Assembly (NCBI RefSeq): GCF_024586455.1 | Contig: NC_065919.1 | Location: 21,136,017 to 21,200,016, forward strand | Direction: 5' to 3' | Length of the DNA: 64,000 bases | Source: Bactrocera neohumeralis | Taxonomy: Eukaryota; Arthropoda; Insecta; Diptera; Tephritidae | Shown: piece by piece, positions 11,176 to 22,039 of the stretch | Layout: each line of letters begins with the position of its first letter | Position numbering within the stretch: position 1 is the stretch's first letter | The notes under the pieces: model-generated | What the model saw: the letters and a program-made list of their open reading frames with translations, nothing else | What the model was told of the DNA's origin: nothing | Databases searched by the model: none | Translations under genes and position numbers: made by a program

Positions 11176-11580
11176 TTATCGAAGAGGCTGCCACAAGCAT
11201 ATTTTGCATTGTTAGTATTCTTGTTCAGAAATCATTTATGATTAAAAAAAAATTCTTGTTAAAATAAACTTTCTAAACTTATCGATAAGCACAAGAAAAA
11301 ATCGATCAATAATGAATTATTTTTTAATTCCATAATTATGTCATATTCTCTATTATATCACTTTTCTTATTTTCATATTGGTTTTAATATGGTGGAATAT
11401 AACTAGCAAAGTTGTAAAGTTATCGAAAAATCTTTGATCGATAGTAGATTTAAGCTATCGAATGATTTTTTTGAGTTCTCGTAAAATAGCTGTATATTTT
11501 CTTTAAAATAATTTTACTAAAAGACAATGATTATAAACAACGTTATTACTGGAAACCTTAAAATTTATCGATGAAATTAA

Positions 11581-12800
11581 CTTTTGAAAAAATGTGAGCA
11601 TTTTCTATGGAAAACTATGAGTAATTTTTAAAAATTCCACAATAATTCAGAGTCATGAATAAATTTTGTTTTCGTTGAACTAAACTAAATTCATAATGGC
11701 TTGTGTGGAACCAAGTTGTTCCAATTACTATAATTTTTGTAGGACATTTATATTTTTTGCACTATATATTTATTTCGTCATTAATAACAGATAATTAGTT
11801 TACTTTAGCAATTATTTGAGTTCAACAATTATTTCTAAAGCACTTACATACACAAGCACATAAATGGCTTCTCAGGTAACGACTGCAAAATGTCCAAAGT
11901 AAGTAAAAATTATTGCCGAACTTTGCTGTTGTCCACTCACATGAGGTAGAAATACGCCAAACAAGCAGTCAGTAGCTAGTTACCTTAACCTCTGGCAGCA
12001 TTAAAAACACTTCTGCAATGAGTATTAACTGCTACTTGCCACTTGCTGCCACTTAGCCGTGTTGCAGTTGAAAGTTATGGCATCGCATTGCAAGCACTAA
12101 TTAATTGGAACTAAATAAAAATGGCTAAAATCGTTTTATTTCGAAAAGCCAAACAAAACAAAAACAGCAGGCAATAAGCGATACAGTGTTATGTGAGATT
12201 ATACACACACTCACACACTGCTATATATAAATATAGTGCTAAGACGCAAGACGACGAAGGGCGTAGCTGTGAAGCTGCCAGCTTTGGCTGATTATGAGCC
12301 ATAGATAACTGAATGGTAAGGCTGAAAGACAACGCTTCTTGTTGTTGCCTGGTGTACTTTGGGTAGGTGCCACTAAGGCGCGTTGCATGCCACACAGAAA
12401 TTACAACAAAAGAAAATAAAAATTAAAAAGAAAATAAAATAAGAAAATTAAAAGCTTAAAAATGCGTAGAGCATGTGAAATCAAGTGACCGCTGAGCAAA
12501 TATATATGCGGAACATTTCTAAAAAATTAAGTAGCGATAATAAAGGAATATTGGTAGAAATCTGGGACTTTAAAGTTGTAAGAATTTAAAATTTTTAAAA
12601 GTTTGAAGGCGTAAGAAAATTAAGAACAAAATTGTTGGAGAAAAAAGGAAGAGATAATGAGAGAAAATGAGAAAGAAAGAAAAAGAGAGTGACTTATCGA
12701 GGAACAGAGCCAATGAGATTTTTTGAACCGGTGCTTTAAATTCGAATATTTCCTTGGTAAATTGTAGTGATAAATTTGCATGTAAGGTCATGTAAATGGG
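11581..12800. other. Unique intronic island
   Basis: Non-repetitive; some CAA-rich sequence near 12340-12420. A TATATAAATATA word at 12223 resembles a TATA element, but no transcription unit could be defined next to it. Confidence 0.4.
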
Positions 12801-12804
12801 CTAA

Positions 12805-13075
12805 CTACGCATGAGATCCACTTGTTCTGCTAGAGTCTCTTGTTCGTTGGGATGCCCAGAACTCTGAGGTATGGCTCAAAAAAGACCATTGGATATCAAC
12901 AAAATACCTAAAGCCGGTCACAAATTTATTGAAGAGGGCAATATCAATTCCAGCCAATTCGCCAGGATCGTAAAAAATATGTCGACCGAGATGATTCAAC
13001 CTTAGTCTGGCGTCAGCTGGATAGTGGAAAAGAAAGTATGTAGATGTTTCCACCTCATCTTAGTCACTGCCACTT
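12805..13075 (-). mobile_element. Non-LTR retrotransposon C-terminal tail
   Basis: The minus strand reads STYFLFHYPADARLRLNHLG, then DPGELAGIDIALFNKFVTGF, which fits the region after the Cys-His motif (normally CPAxARxRLxxLG) at the end of jockey/R1-type pol. The cysteine of the motif has become Tyr. About 250 bp remain. Confidence 0.65.
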
Positions 13076-13135
13076 TAACAAGTTGTGTCAAAATCTTTAG
13101 CTTTACACCGTGAGTGCCACTGGGACATTCAACCG

Positions 13136-13665
13136 TTAATATTTTATAAACGAAAAGTTCTTAAGAGATCATTTTGTAGAGCATTCAATTGTCTACAAAA
13201 TTTATCAAACAAGATATTATTTTTAAGTTGGTGGAAAGTTGGAGATATGAATTTCTGATGACAAGAAGAAAAGGAAACTGTAAAGCTGAGGACCTTACAA
13301 CTAGGAACTCGTAATTGGAGAGACTTCATTAGAGATGCCTTAAGAACCTATTTTTTAGAGCACCAAGCGAAAAAAATTTTAGATTTTTTAACCTACCCTA
13401 ATATGTACACTATTTTCAGACTGATAAACGAAAAAAACATTTTGAATTTTTGACCCACCCTAATATGTCTGAATAATAGCAGAATACCAAGCGAAAAAAA
13501 TTTCAATTTTTGTTTACATATTAGGGTGGGTAGTAGCTATTTTTTAGAGTATTATCGGAAAAAAATGAAAAATAATTTGACCCAACCTAATACGTACATA
13601 TTTTTCAGAGTACCAGGCGAAAAAATTTAAAATTTTTTTGGACCCTCCCTAATATGCACACAAGT
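13136..13665. repeat. Repeat family B (long-TIR MITE) with a cluster of extra termini
   Basis: 13136-13415 matches the interior and right terminus of the element at 15884-16273 (GTAGAGCATTCAATT, GAAACTGTAAA, GGAGAGA, then ACCAAGCGAAA and ACCCTAATATGTA). After that the terminus recurs at about 13420-13475, 13480-13530 (both orientations), 13545-13605 and 13605-13660, each with a CCACCCTAATATGT-like word. It looks like repeated insertion or slippage of terminal inverted repeats. Confidence 0.7.
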
Positions 13666-14560
13666 ACATAAATAACTTTCTCATAAGAATTTTTATTTAT
13701 TCAATGCCTTTGGTAATGTGGTCTTAGGAAATTTTAGAATTATGTTCAATACCTACTTCGATAGCGTTTATATGTATATAGTTTGAAAATCTTGAAACAA
13801 CTTTACATTAACGCACCAGAGCACATATTTTTCAACTATAACTGTATAAATACACATTTCTCCTCATTTATGTCCCTGCATGCTTGTCTTTTGATTATTG
13901 GGTGTAAGTGGCATGACAAATCGCTACTGTCACAGTTCAACAAATTGTCAATAAATTCAACACTTTTGACATGCGCAGATGAACTGCTCCGCAATACGTT
14001 CATAATCATTGCTAGATGCACACATATACACATATACATACATATGTAGAAAGTGGAAAATTCTTATTCGTGTGCGCCTGCGCAACCGCATTAGAGCTGA
14101 ATATGGCACCTGAAGCGCTACAAAAGTAGGTGTGCACTGACAAGACTTTAATAGTTGCAGCGACTGCACCTTCAAATGAATGCACATACATACCTCTACA
14201 TGCATACAGATGATTAGATGTCTCTGAAATTATTTTTATAAGAATAGAATGTGCGATATGCTTTTATTGGAATATTTGGTATATTTTATGCTTTTTTATG
14301 TTTATATGTATGTATGTATATTTTTCTTATTTCTAGCTGAGTTCAGCAGATAACTGTGTTTTTAAAAGTTTGAAAAATAGCTTTCAATCAATAGCTTTCT
14401 TAGTTAAGTTAATGGAAAATGCTTGCCCCTGTAGAAATTTCTTTAATAGTAAAAGAAAACTCGCAAGTAAAAAGTAAAAAAATAAAATGGAGTTATTTAA
14501 AATGCTCAATACAAAGATGGTTCCCATCTTAATTATTGAAATCAACAGTCAGCTTCCTGA
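13666..14560. other. Unique intronic sequence
   Basis: Contains CA/TA-rich stretches near 14020-14050 and 14305-14325. No coding exon or element recognised. Confidence 0.4.
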
Positions 14561-14564
14561 GTAC

Positions 14565-15035
14565 TATTACTGTTATAATGACTGATCCATTTCGAGGTTA
14601 TCTACTTTTTAAAAGAAAAAACCCAGAAATTTCAAATTTAATGGGGAATGTTTATTATCATTCTCAATTTTCGTTGCCATTGACGGTTACGTTCTCACCG
14701 GCATCATTTTTGAAGAAATATGAACCGACGATTTCACGGCCCACGAACCCCACCAAACAGTTATTTTTTCTGGATGAAATGTCAGCTCTTGAATCTCTTC
14801 AGGTTTTGCTTTGTCCTAAATGCGGCAATTTTGCTAGTTTATATACCCATTATGGAAGAAATTTGGCTGGAAAACGTCGGATCTTCTTAGAACAAGGTCG
14901 ACTGGTTTCAGTTCTTGCAAAAGTTGTTCTTTGAATGTTTTGAAATGCGTTAAGTCGGAGTTGCTGTGAACGGCGCCGAATCGAAGCAACTTCAGAAGTG
15001 CATAAGAGATGGCTCTACAACAAGAAAATTAGGTT
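14565..15035 (-). mobile_element. IS630/Tc1/mariner-superfamily transposase remnant, internally deleted
   Basis: On the minus strand, successive frames read QLLQELKPVD, NGYIN, QNCRI, EEIQELTFHPEKITVWW and then a decayed IGPYFF-type segment (near 14690), followed within 20 codons by the same 3' terminal sequence as the copy at 19560-20160 (CTTTTAAAAAGTAG, CTCGAAATGGATCA). The second half of the catalytic domain is missing, so it is an internally deleted member of that family. The + frame at 14536-14934 is its shadow. Confidence 0.65.
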
Positions 15036-15880
15036 TTCTTGTTTTCAACAGAATATAATCGATTCATAATGCAATTTGCTTAGTTAAATACCTGAAGTTA
15101 TGCCATGGAAATCTATCTAAAATATATTGACATCAAAACCAAATTAAGTTGGTCTTCAGTTGAACGAAATGCTTCTGCAAATATTCCTTTCAATGAGCTA
15201 TTACACTTAAATGAGTAGTAAATGACAGCAGTTTGGCATCTTTTTTTCGTGAATGGAAAATTATTTAAATCAGATTTTGTTCACAATCACTTACCTTAGC
15301 ATCGATTTAATGTAGCTATGCCAGTATATAATCATACCTTTACGATTGGCTTCATCAAGCCACAAAACCCACATTTACGATATCATACCTCGATGTTGGA
15401 AACTCAAGTGACCAATGAGTCAGCGTCTCAGCGAGGTTATCCATATTTGATTTAACTATTTAAACCGCACACAATAAGAAAGAATATCCCAGCTTACAAC
15501 CACTGACGTATACAATGTGTTGCTGCGTTCTAAATTAAAGTGTTATTCAGTTTGTAGTTTTATTTGTCCAACAAATCGAATTGCAAGACAAAAAAAGCAA
15601 AATCAATTGCAAAAATGCTAAATTAATTTGCAAGCTATGCAAATTTTAACCCACTTTTTCTAAGCTTTTAACAAGATTCACAAATTTAGATTACTGACAC
15701 GGCATTGTCTAGGAGTCAAGCTACATGGAAATGTTCTACAAATAAAAATTAAAAAAAAAAAATAAAACAAAAAAAAAACAAGATTTACAATTAAAAAAAT
15801 CAAACAGAAGGACAAACAAAGATATAAGTAATGATAAACAATTGTAGCAAGTGCACTTGAAGAATTGTATAGTTTATATT
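15036..15880. other. Unassigned AT-rich sequence
   Basis: No element recognised with confidence; it could hold further decay of the flanking transposase element. Poly-A tract near 15750-15780. Confidence 0.35.
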
Positions 15881-15883
15881 AGG

Positions 15884-16273
15884 ATGGGTAAAAGAACATA
15901 ATTTTTTGTTTCGCTTGGTACTCTAAAAAGTAAGTTCTCAGACACCATAAGTGCTGTAAATTTCCAATGAAACTTTGAGTCTTGCGATTTAAAATAAGTT
16001 TTTACACTGAGTTATAAAACTCATAAGAAAAATAAAACTTGCTTTAAAATAATGAAACGAGAAATCGGAAGAGCCTTTTTTTGTAGAGCATTCAATTTTC
16101 TAAATTTTAATTTTTCAATCTGATAATAAAAAGAAATAGAAAACTGTAAAACGGAGGCCCTACCCTTACAATAAAAATCCAAGTAGAGAGGAGAGATACC
16201 TAAAAACCTATTTTTCATAGTACCAAGCGAAACAAAAAATACTTTGGTTTGACCCACTCTAGTATGTATAGTA
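15884..16273. mobile_element. Family B MITE with about 65-bp terminal inverted repeats
   Basis: The left end (TATTAGGATGGGTAAAA, then TTTCGCTTGGTACTCTAAAA and a CAGACACC word) is the inverse of the right end (ACCTA, then TTTTCATAGTACCAAGCGAAA and GACCCACTCTAGTA). The interior is non-coding. Related sequence is at 13136-13665, 34520-34690 and 38405-38475. No target-site duplication could be fixed. Confidence 0.7.
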
Positions 16274-16652
16274 TAAAACATACGCATACGTACATATGTA
16301 CATGCAAGTATAAGAGTAATTCTTCTATAAAAACATAAACATCTGATATGTGTTATGCAATCTTGACATGCAACGTTCAAAAAGAAGAAAAATATATTAT
16401 TTTTAATTGGAGAGTGATACATATATTAGAAAGATAGTTCTTTTAGAATCAATCAGTGCAAACGGACTGAAATACGAACCCAAATTATAATATTTAAGAT
16501 AAAATTAATTTTTTTTTGTGTGAGCTAATCTAACTTGAATAATTCCGTGGCCTGTCGATTAGGCTGTGTACGTACATATATAGTAAATCTTCTAATTTCC
16601 AGTTTGTTGAGAAATATTGTGCTCATTACAGCCCTCAAGTAAATATGAGAGC
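16274..16652. other. Unassigned spacer
   Basis: AT-rich with short CATA/TATG words; no element or gene recognised. Confidence 0.35.
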
Positions 16653-16909
16653 TAGAATTTTATATCGGAATGGACTTGTGGAACGGTTTTGTGATTATTA
16701 TTTCATTCGGTAGAATTTTATATTGAAATGGACTTGTGGAACAGTCTTATTTTATTATTTCAATCGGTAGAATTTTATATTGAAATGAACTTGTGAAACA
16801 GTTCTGTATGATTTATTATTCGGTACAATTTTATAACGAAATGAACTTGTGGAACAGTTTTATAGTATTTATATCGAAATGGACTTGTGGAACAGTTTTG
16901 TATTATTAA
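16653..16909. repeat. Tandem array, five units of about 57 bp
   Basis: Units start at 16653, 16711, 16768, 16824 and about 16871. Each contains TAGAATTTTATAT, GAAATGGACTTGTGGAACAG and TTATTTCATTCGG with about 10-15% divergence. The fifth unit is cut at TTAA (16906-16909) by the MITE that follows and resumes as TTCATTCGG at 17617. Confidence 0.9.
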
Positions 16910-17612
16910 GGGGGTATTCTAGTCTAGAAATGCTATTTAACGGCATTTTTTAAAGTCCAATAAAAAAAAACTAAGAACATTTTTACTATCCAATTTTTTA
17001 TCAGATATTTATTGATATTTTAAGAATACAAAAAAAAAAAAAAAAAATTTTGTGATAATTTGATTAATTGCGGCGTGGTGGCGTGGCGGGGGTTGAAAAT
17101 AAGGGTGCGCCCTTCCTGACACGATTCCAACACTTTGGGTGATCTGAAAAAAAAAAAAATTTAATCAGTACAAATGCCGCTATCGTCTGAACTAGGATAA
17201 ATAAAAAAAAAATTTTCAGTAAATGGCGACTGTTTGAATTTTTTGCCCGTTTTTTGGCAAAGATCAAAATTTTTTAAAAATAGTAAAAATCAAAATTTTT
17301 TAATAATCCTAGTTCCAACCATAGAGAGATATATAAAGAAGGTCCACACCAAATTTCAAGTTAATCGGTTTATTAGAACTTGAGAAATCATGTCAGAAGT
17401 GTTGAAAATAGTAGTTTCGAGAAAAACGCGATTAAAGATTTGAGTCTAACTGCAGGCAGTCTATACTTACATTACTAAAATAGCTATAAGTCGGTAAATA
17501 ATAGGAATTTTAAAAAATCCTTTGGGGAATATATTCTTAAAGGTCCAGTCTTTAAGAATATGCAAAAAAAAAACGATTTTTTTTTTTCAAAATTCTAGAC
17601 TAGAATACCCCC
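16910..17612. mobile_element. TTAA-flanked MITE (piggyBac-like termini)
   Basis: 703 bp bounded by perfect 20-bp inverted repeats, GGGGGTATTCTAGTCTAGAA, with TTAA on both sides (16906-16909 and 17613-17616). TTAA duplication is the signature of piggyBac-superfamily insertion. There is no transposase gene; the interior is A/T-rich with GAGAAAAACGCGATTAAAG-like and ATAGCTATAA words that recur in the copy near 56.6-57.3 kb. The flanks rejoin to restore a unit of the 57-bp array. Confidence 0.85.
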
Positions 17613-17616
17613 TTAA

Positions 17617-17776
17617 TTCATTCGGTTCAAAATAGTAAGTGGAATATAACGCTCATAGTTCTTTTCAGCTCTGGTAGTTAGACGACTTATAAAATTTAAA
17701 ATTTCCAAAGAGGTGCTGCATCATTGTTGGCTTGAAAGATTTTTCCAAGTTCTATTACAACTAGACACAAAAAATA
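17617..17776. other. Remainder of array unit and spacer
   Basis: TTCATTCGG at 17617-17625 completes the interrupted fifth 57-bp unit. The rest shows no recognisable feature. Confidence 0.5.
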
Positions 17777-18843
17777 ACAAGTAAGGAAGGGCTAAGTTCG
17801 GGTGTCACCGAACATTTTATACTCTCGCATGATAAAGTGATAATCGAGATTTCATTATACGTCATTTATATATTTTTCAAATACCGTATTTGTGTAAAGT
17901 TTTATTCCGCTATCATCATTGGTTCCTAATGTATACATATATTATACAGAGAAGGCATCAGATGGAATTCGAAATAGCGTTATATTGGAAGAAGGCGTGG
18001 TTGTTAACCGATTTCACCCATATTTCGTACGTGTCATCAGGGTGTTAAGAAGATATTATATACCGAATTTCATTGAAATCGGTGAGTAGTTCCTGAGATA
18101 TGGTTTTTGGTCCATAAGTGGGCGAGGCCATGCCCATTTTCAATTTTTAAAAAAACCCTGGGTGCAGCTTTCTTCTGCCATTTCTTCCGTAAAATTTAGT
18201 GTTTCTGACGTTTTTTGTTAGTCGGTTAACGGACTTTTAGTGATTTTCAACATAACCTTTGTATGGGAGGTGGGCGTGGTTATTATCCGATTTCTTCCAT
18301 TTTTGAACTGTATATAGAAATGCCTGAAGAAAACGACTCTGTAGAGTTTGGTTGACATAGCTATAGGAGTTTCTGAGATACGTATAAAAAACTTAGTAGG
18401 GGGCGGGGCCACGCCCACTTTTCCAAAAAAAATTACGTCCAAATATGCCCCTCCCAAATGCGATCCTTTGTACCAAATTTCACTTTAATATCTTTATTTA
18501 TGGCTTAGTTATGACACTTTATAGGTTTTCGGTTTCCGCCATTTTGTGGGCGTGGCAGTGGGCCGATTTTGCCCATCTTCGAACTTAACCTTCTTATGGA
18601 GCCAAGGAATACGTGTACCAAGTTTCATCATGATATCTCAATTTTTACTCAAGTTACAGCTTGCACGGACGGACGGACAGACGGACGGACAGACAGACAT
18701 CCGGATTTCGACTCTACTCGTCGCCCTGATCACTTTGGTATATATAACCCTATATCTGACTCTTTTAGTTTTAGGATTTACAAACAACCGTTATGTGAAC
18801 AAAACTATAATACTCTCCTTAGCAACATTGTGAGAGTATAAAA
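17777..18843 (+). repeat. Dispersed repeat family C, 1.07 kb copy
   Basis: Starts AACAAGTAAGGAAGGGCTAA and ends with GTGAGAGTATAA. It matches the minus-strand copy at 60590-61645 over its whole length, about nine bases in ten or better by eye. It contains recurrent GGGCGTGG/CCACGCCC blocks, ATTTCATTGAAATCGGT-type phrases and a GGAC/AGAC tetranucleotide tract at 18665-18697. Open frames inside the two copies are interrupted at different points and have no protein signature, so I treat the repeat as non-coding. Confidence 0.85.
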
Positions 18844-18879
18844 ATTAGACCACATATTCTCAATTTTGATCCAAAACCT
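18844..18879. other. Spacer
   Basis: Short sequence between repeat family C and the mariner pseudogene. Confidence 0.3.
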
Positions 18880-19545
18880 TTTGCCATCTTTCAGGCTACA
18901 GATTGATTACACGCTCATAAAATTTTTGATTTAACTACTCCCTGTGGTTTCTAACGTGCTGATTTAAGGTGAAAATTCTACCGTCAAAAAAATTTTGCAG
19001 GCGCCGGAACAAGTAATAGTCCCAAGGTACCAATTCTGAAGAATATGGTGGGTGCGATAACATACAAGTATACCATTCAAGCTGCAAAAGCTTTTGGCAA
19101 GCCTTCAAACTTATATGAGGTCTTGCATTATCCTCGTGGAACACTACATCTTTTCTTTTGATCAATGCGGGCCTCTTGTGTGAGTGCAAAACTCCTTTTG
19201 TCCAACTGATTACAATACATTTCCGCATTAATTGTGTGGCTTAAAATAAACGTTCTCTTTAAAATCCCAACTAACAGACAAGATAACCTTTTTTTTGGTA
19301 TCTGTCGGATTTCGAAGTGGTTTGCGCTGGTTCATCATTTTTAGACTTTGAACTCTTGCGCTTGCACATACTTGTAAACAACACCCAAATCTCGTTCTGT
19401 GAGTATATGAAGAACCTATGTGTCAAACTTCGAAATGAATCCTAGGCGTTTCATGTGCTTGTGAACTATCACGTTAGACAAAACTAACCTTTCAGCAAAC
19501 TCTCGTGATGTTATTCGACGATTTGTATAGGCCAAAGACTTTATT
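18880..19545 (-). mobile_element. Mariner transposase pseudogene
   Basis: Minus-strand segments in order: HKHMKRLGFISKFDTWV (about 19450), DTKKKVILSVSWDFK (about 19270), KRPALIKRKDVVFHEDNARP with the second catalytic Asp (19170-19110), then HPPYSSELVPWDYYLFRRLQ with the third Asp and NFFDGRIF, ending near 18935. The order and the HEDNARPH/YLF motifs fit a DD34D mariner. Frameshifts separate the pieces, the first Asp region is decayed and the HTH half is missing. Confidence 0.8.
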
Positions 19546-19559
19546 CCCACGTTCCCACG

Positions 19560-20160
19560 ATAGTCGGGTCTACGTAACCGGAACGGACCCGAATTTTTTA
19601 TCCGGCTAATGATTCTCAGCTCGGCAGAATTCTGCCGCTACAACGAAAACACGAATCAACGACTTTATTTTATTCAAATTGGCTTTAGAAGTCCCTGAAG
19701 ATATTCAAGAACTGGCATTTCATCCAGAAAAAACAACGGTTTGGTGTGGTTTGCGCGTCGGTGGAATCATCGGTCCACATTTGGTTTAAACAAGACGCCA
19801 ACTCTTCACACACATCGCATCAATCCATGGATTTATTAAAAGAACACTTCAGTGAGCAGATAATTTCACCTTTTTGGGCCTGTCGTTTGGCCACCAAGAT
19901 CGTGTGATACCTCAGCGTTAGACTTTTCCCTGTGAGGATATGTAAAATCTAAAAACTAGACGAACAATCTCGCTTCGATTCAGGCGTTGGAGCAAAACAT
20001 CACGCGCGTCATTCGCCAGTTACCAGCCGAAATGCTCAAACGAATCATCGAAAATTGGACTCAACGGATGGACCATCTGAGACGTAGCCGCGGCCAACAT
20101 TTGAAGTTTCTTTGTTTCTTCTTTTAAAAAGTAGGGAACCTCGAAATGGATCACCTTCTA
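19560..20160 (+). mobile_element. IS630/Tc1/mariner-superfamily transposase pseudogene
   Basis: The + strand in shifting frames reads PEDIQELAFHPEKTTVWCG, then IIGPH, a SMDLLKEHF-type stretch, an altered RSCDTSALDFSL (normally LTPLDFFLWGYVK) and EMLKRIIENWTQRMDHL before the end. This is the catalytic and C-terminal part of a DDE_3-type transposase distinct from classical mariner. Several stops and frame changes; no HTH half. The 3' terminal sequence (CTTTTAAAAAGTAGGGAACC, then CGAAATGGATCAC) is shared with the copy at 14565. Confidence 0.75.
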
Positions 20161-20164
20161 TATA

Positions 20165-21254
20165 TATTTATACTTGTATGTATATAACGGTAATTATTTT
20201 TATATTCCGCCACCTACTTGCCGAAAATCGAGTAGCTCGGCAAATGTGTAGACTATCTCCGTGAAGTAGACACAAATGCACCATTTAGTGTATGCGAAGT
20301 ACAATCCACATCTCTTCCCCGCTCTCCCGCCTTGCAACCCTGTAATACAGCTACGTTGTGAAAACCCTTTTCTAAAATTTTTTGCGCCTTTATCGCTGGT
20401 CATTTCATTTAGACCTTACCTGCCTGCGGCTAATTAAGCCCAAACAAACTTTTGCCAAAGCCAACAAAGACAAACTAGATACGGTACAAATGTAAAGAGC
20501 AGCAATTGTAGCTGCTGTTGTTGTTGGCGGTGTTGATGTTGGTGCTAAATGGTACCAACAGTTGCAGTTGTAGCTGCTGTTGTGATTGTTAACTTTCTTG
20601 TTCGCAAACTTGTAACAGTTTTTTATGCTGCCACTTGGTGCTTCTTTCATTGTTGCCATTCTTCCTTGTTTTTGTTGTTTTTGTGTAAGTTAAATGGTTC
20701 TGCTGCTAATTTATGTTATCACCAAAAAAATACACAACACGGAAAAGGAAAAAAAAAACATTATTTTCAATGTGTGTTTGTGTGACTCACATACGTTAAT
20801 ATATAAATATGTGTATATAAATATGTGTGTGTTTGTATGTATTTATAGTGTTCAAAATAGTCAAGTAGACTTTCGACCCATACATATGTATGTATGTATC
20901 AGTGTTCGCATCGAGTTCAAATACTAGCCATACGTGTGATCTGTGTGTCTCTCCACTCTTTTCCAACTTTCTTGCCACTTGCAACTGTTAAATTCGCATT
21001 GGCTTGCCGTTTTAACAAACGTTGATTTTTATTTTTTGCACTTCTGTTGCTTTAGATTTTCGCCTGCTTCTTTTTTGAGGTGTTTAAAAGTCGATTTACA
21101 ACGAAAATGTGATGCACCATACTGTGCCAATATGTGCTCTTACACACCAGCATATACATATGTTACATGCTACTGCAGCGTACAGTGGCAAGCAAACAAA
21201 ATGCAATCGGGTTGTGAAAATTAGTATGTTATTCTAGAGGTCAAAAAAGATTTC
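20165..21254. other. Unique intronic island with TTG/GCTGTTG triplets
   Basis: Non-repetitive sequence with CTGTTGTTG runs near 20510-20590 and TATG microsatellite words near 20880-20900. Overlapping short open frames on both strands have no recognisable products. Candidate regulatory DNA only by composition. Confidence 0.4.
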
Positions 21255-21261
21255 TAAAGAT

Positions 21262-21815
21262 TTTGTTTAAGGTTTCGGTTAAAGTTTTGGTTAAAGTTTT
21301 GGTTAAAATTTTGGTTAAAATTTTGGTTATAATTTTGGTTAAAATTTTGATAAAAGTTTTGGTTAAAATTTAGATAAAAATTTTGGTTAAAATTTTGGTT
21401 AAAGTTTTGGTTATAATTTTGGTTAAAATTTTGATAAAAATTTTGATAAAAATCTTGGTTAAAATTTTAATTAAAATTTTGATTAAAATTTTGGTTAAAA
21501 TTTTGATAAAAATTTTGGTTAAAATTTTGATAAAAATCTTGGTTAAAATTTTAATTAAAATTTTGATTAAAATTTTGGTTAAAATTTCGGTTAAAACTGT
21601 AGTTAAAATTATGCTCAAAATTTTGGTTAAAATTTTTATTAAAATTTTGGTTAAATTTTGGTTAAAGTTTTGGTTAAAATTTTAGTTAAATTTTTATTAA
21701 AATTTCGATTCAAATTTTGGTTATAATTTTGGTTAAAATTTTTATAAAAATTTTGGTTAAAATTTTGATTGAAATTTCGGTTAAAATTTTAATTAAAATT
21801 TTGGATAAAAATCGT
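21262..21815. repeat. 12-bp minisatellite (GGTTAAAATTTT), about 46 units
   Basis: The core unit GGTTAAAATTTT and variants GATAAAAATTTT, GATTAAAATTTT and AATTAAAATTTT repeat without break. Because the unit length is a multiple of three, both strands stay open and read as Ile/Leu/Lys/Val hexapeptide repeats (ILVKIL on the + strand); this is a consequence of the repeat. A seven-unit block (84 bp) beginning AATCTTGGTTAAAA is itself duplicated (21451 and 21535). Confidence 0.95.
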
Positions 21816-22039
21816 TTTATATTTTATCGATCCGGTATTTCTTAGTAGCAGCTTTGAATCTTTTACTGGGTACGTCCTTACTTTTTCTGAGAAAAATGTA
21901 AGTTTCCTACAAGTATATATGCAATCTTATATCTAAATATATTTTTACACCAACTGAAGCTGGAAGTATTCAGAAAAGAAAAAATCTGCCGACTGTTTAA
22001 AAAGACTGATATATTGACGTGAGAATTTGCAGTAATTTA
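21816..22039. other. Spacer
   Basis: No recognisable element. Confidence 0.3.

Larger units (their letters stand above)
9540..11580. promoter_or_regulatory. CGATA/TATCGATA-rich block, candidate boundary or DREF/BEAF-type region
   Basis: Six exact TATCGATA octamers occur at 9550, 9896, 10734, 10745, 10988 and 11280, plus many single CGATA/TCGAT words between about 9550 and 11570. In Drosophila TATCGATA is the DRE bound by DREF, and clusters of CGATA are bound by the boundary protein BEAF-32. No promoter features are seen beside them. Part of the enrichment comes from a local tandem duplication and AT-rich composition, so function is inference. Confidence 0.4.

Noticed and set aside
12215..12240. 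TATA-box-like TATATAAATATA as a promoter
   Set aside because: No start site, exon or conserved element follows; such words are frequent in AT-rich sequence.
14536..14934. 132-codon + strand frame as a gene
   Set aside because: The minus strand carries recognisable transposase blocks in the same place, so this is a shadow.
18218..18457. Similar 79- and 85-codon frames in the two family C copies
   Set aside because: Shared sequence results from the copies being the same repeat. The products have no signature and other frames are equally open.
21370..21685. Overlapping 82- and 100-codon frames encoding Ile/Lys/Leu repeats
   Set aside because: They are produced by the 12-bp minisatellite, whose unit length is a multiple of three, and are open on both strands.
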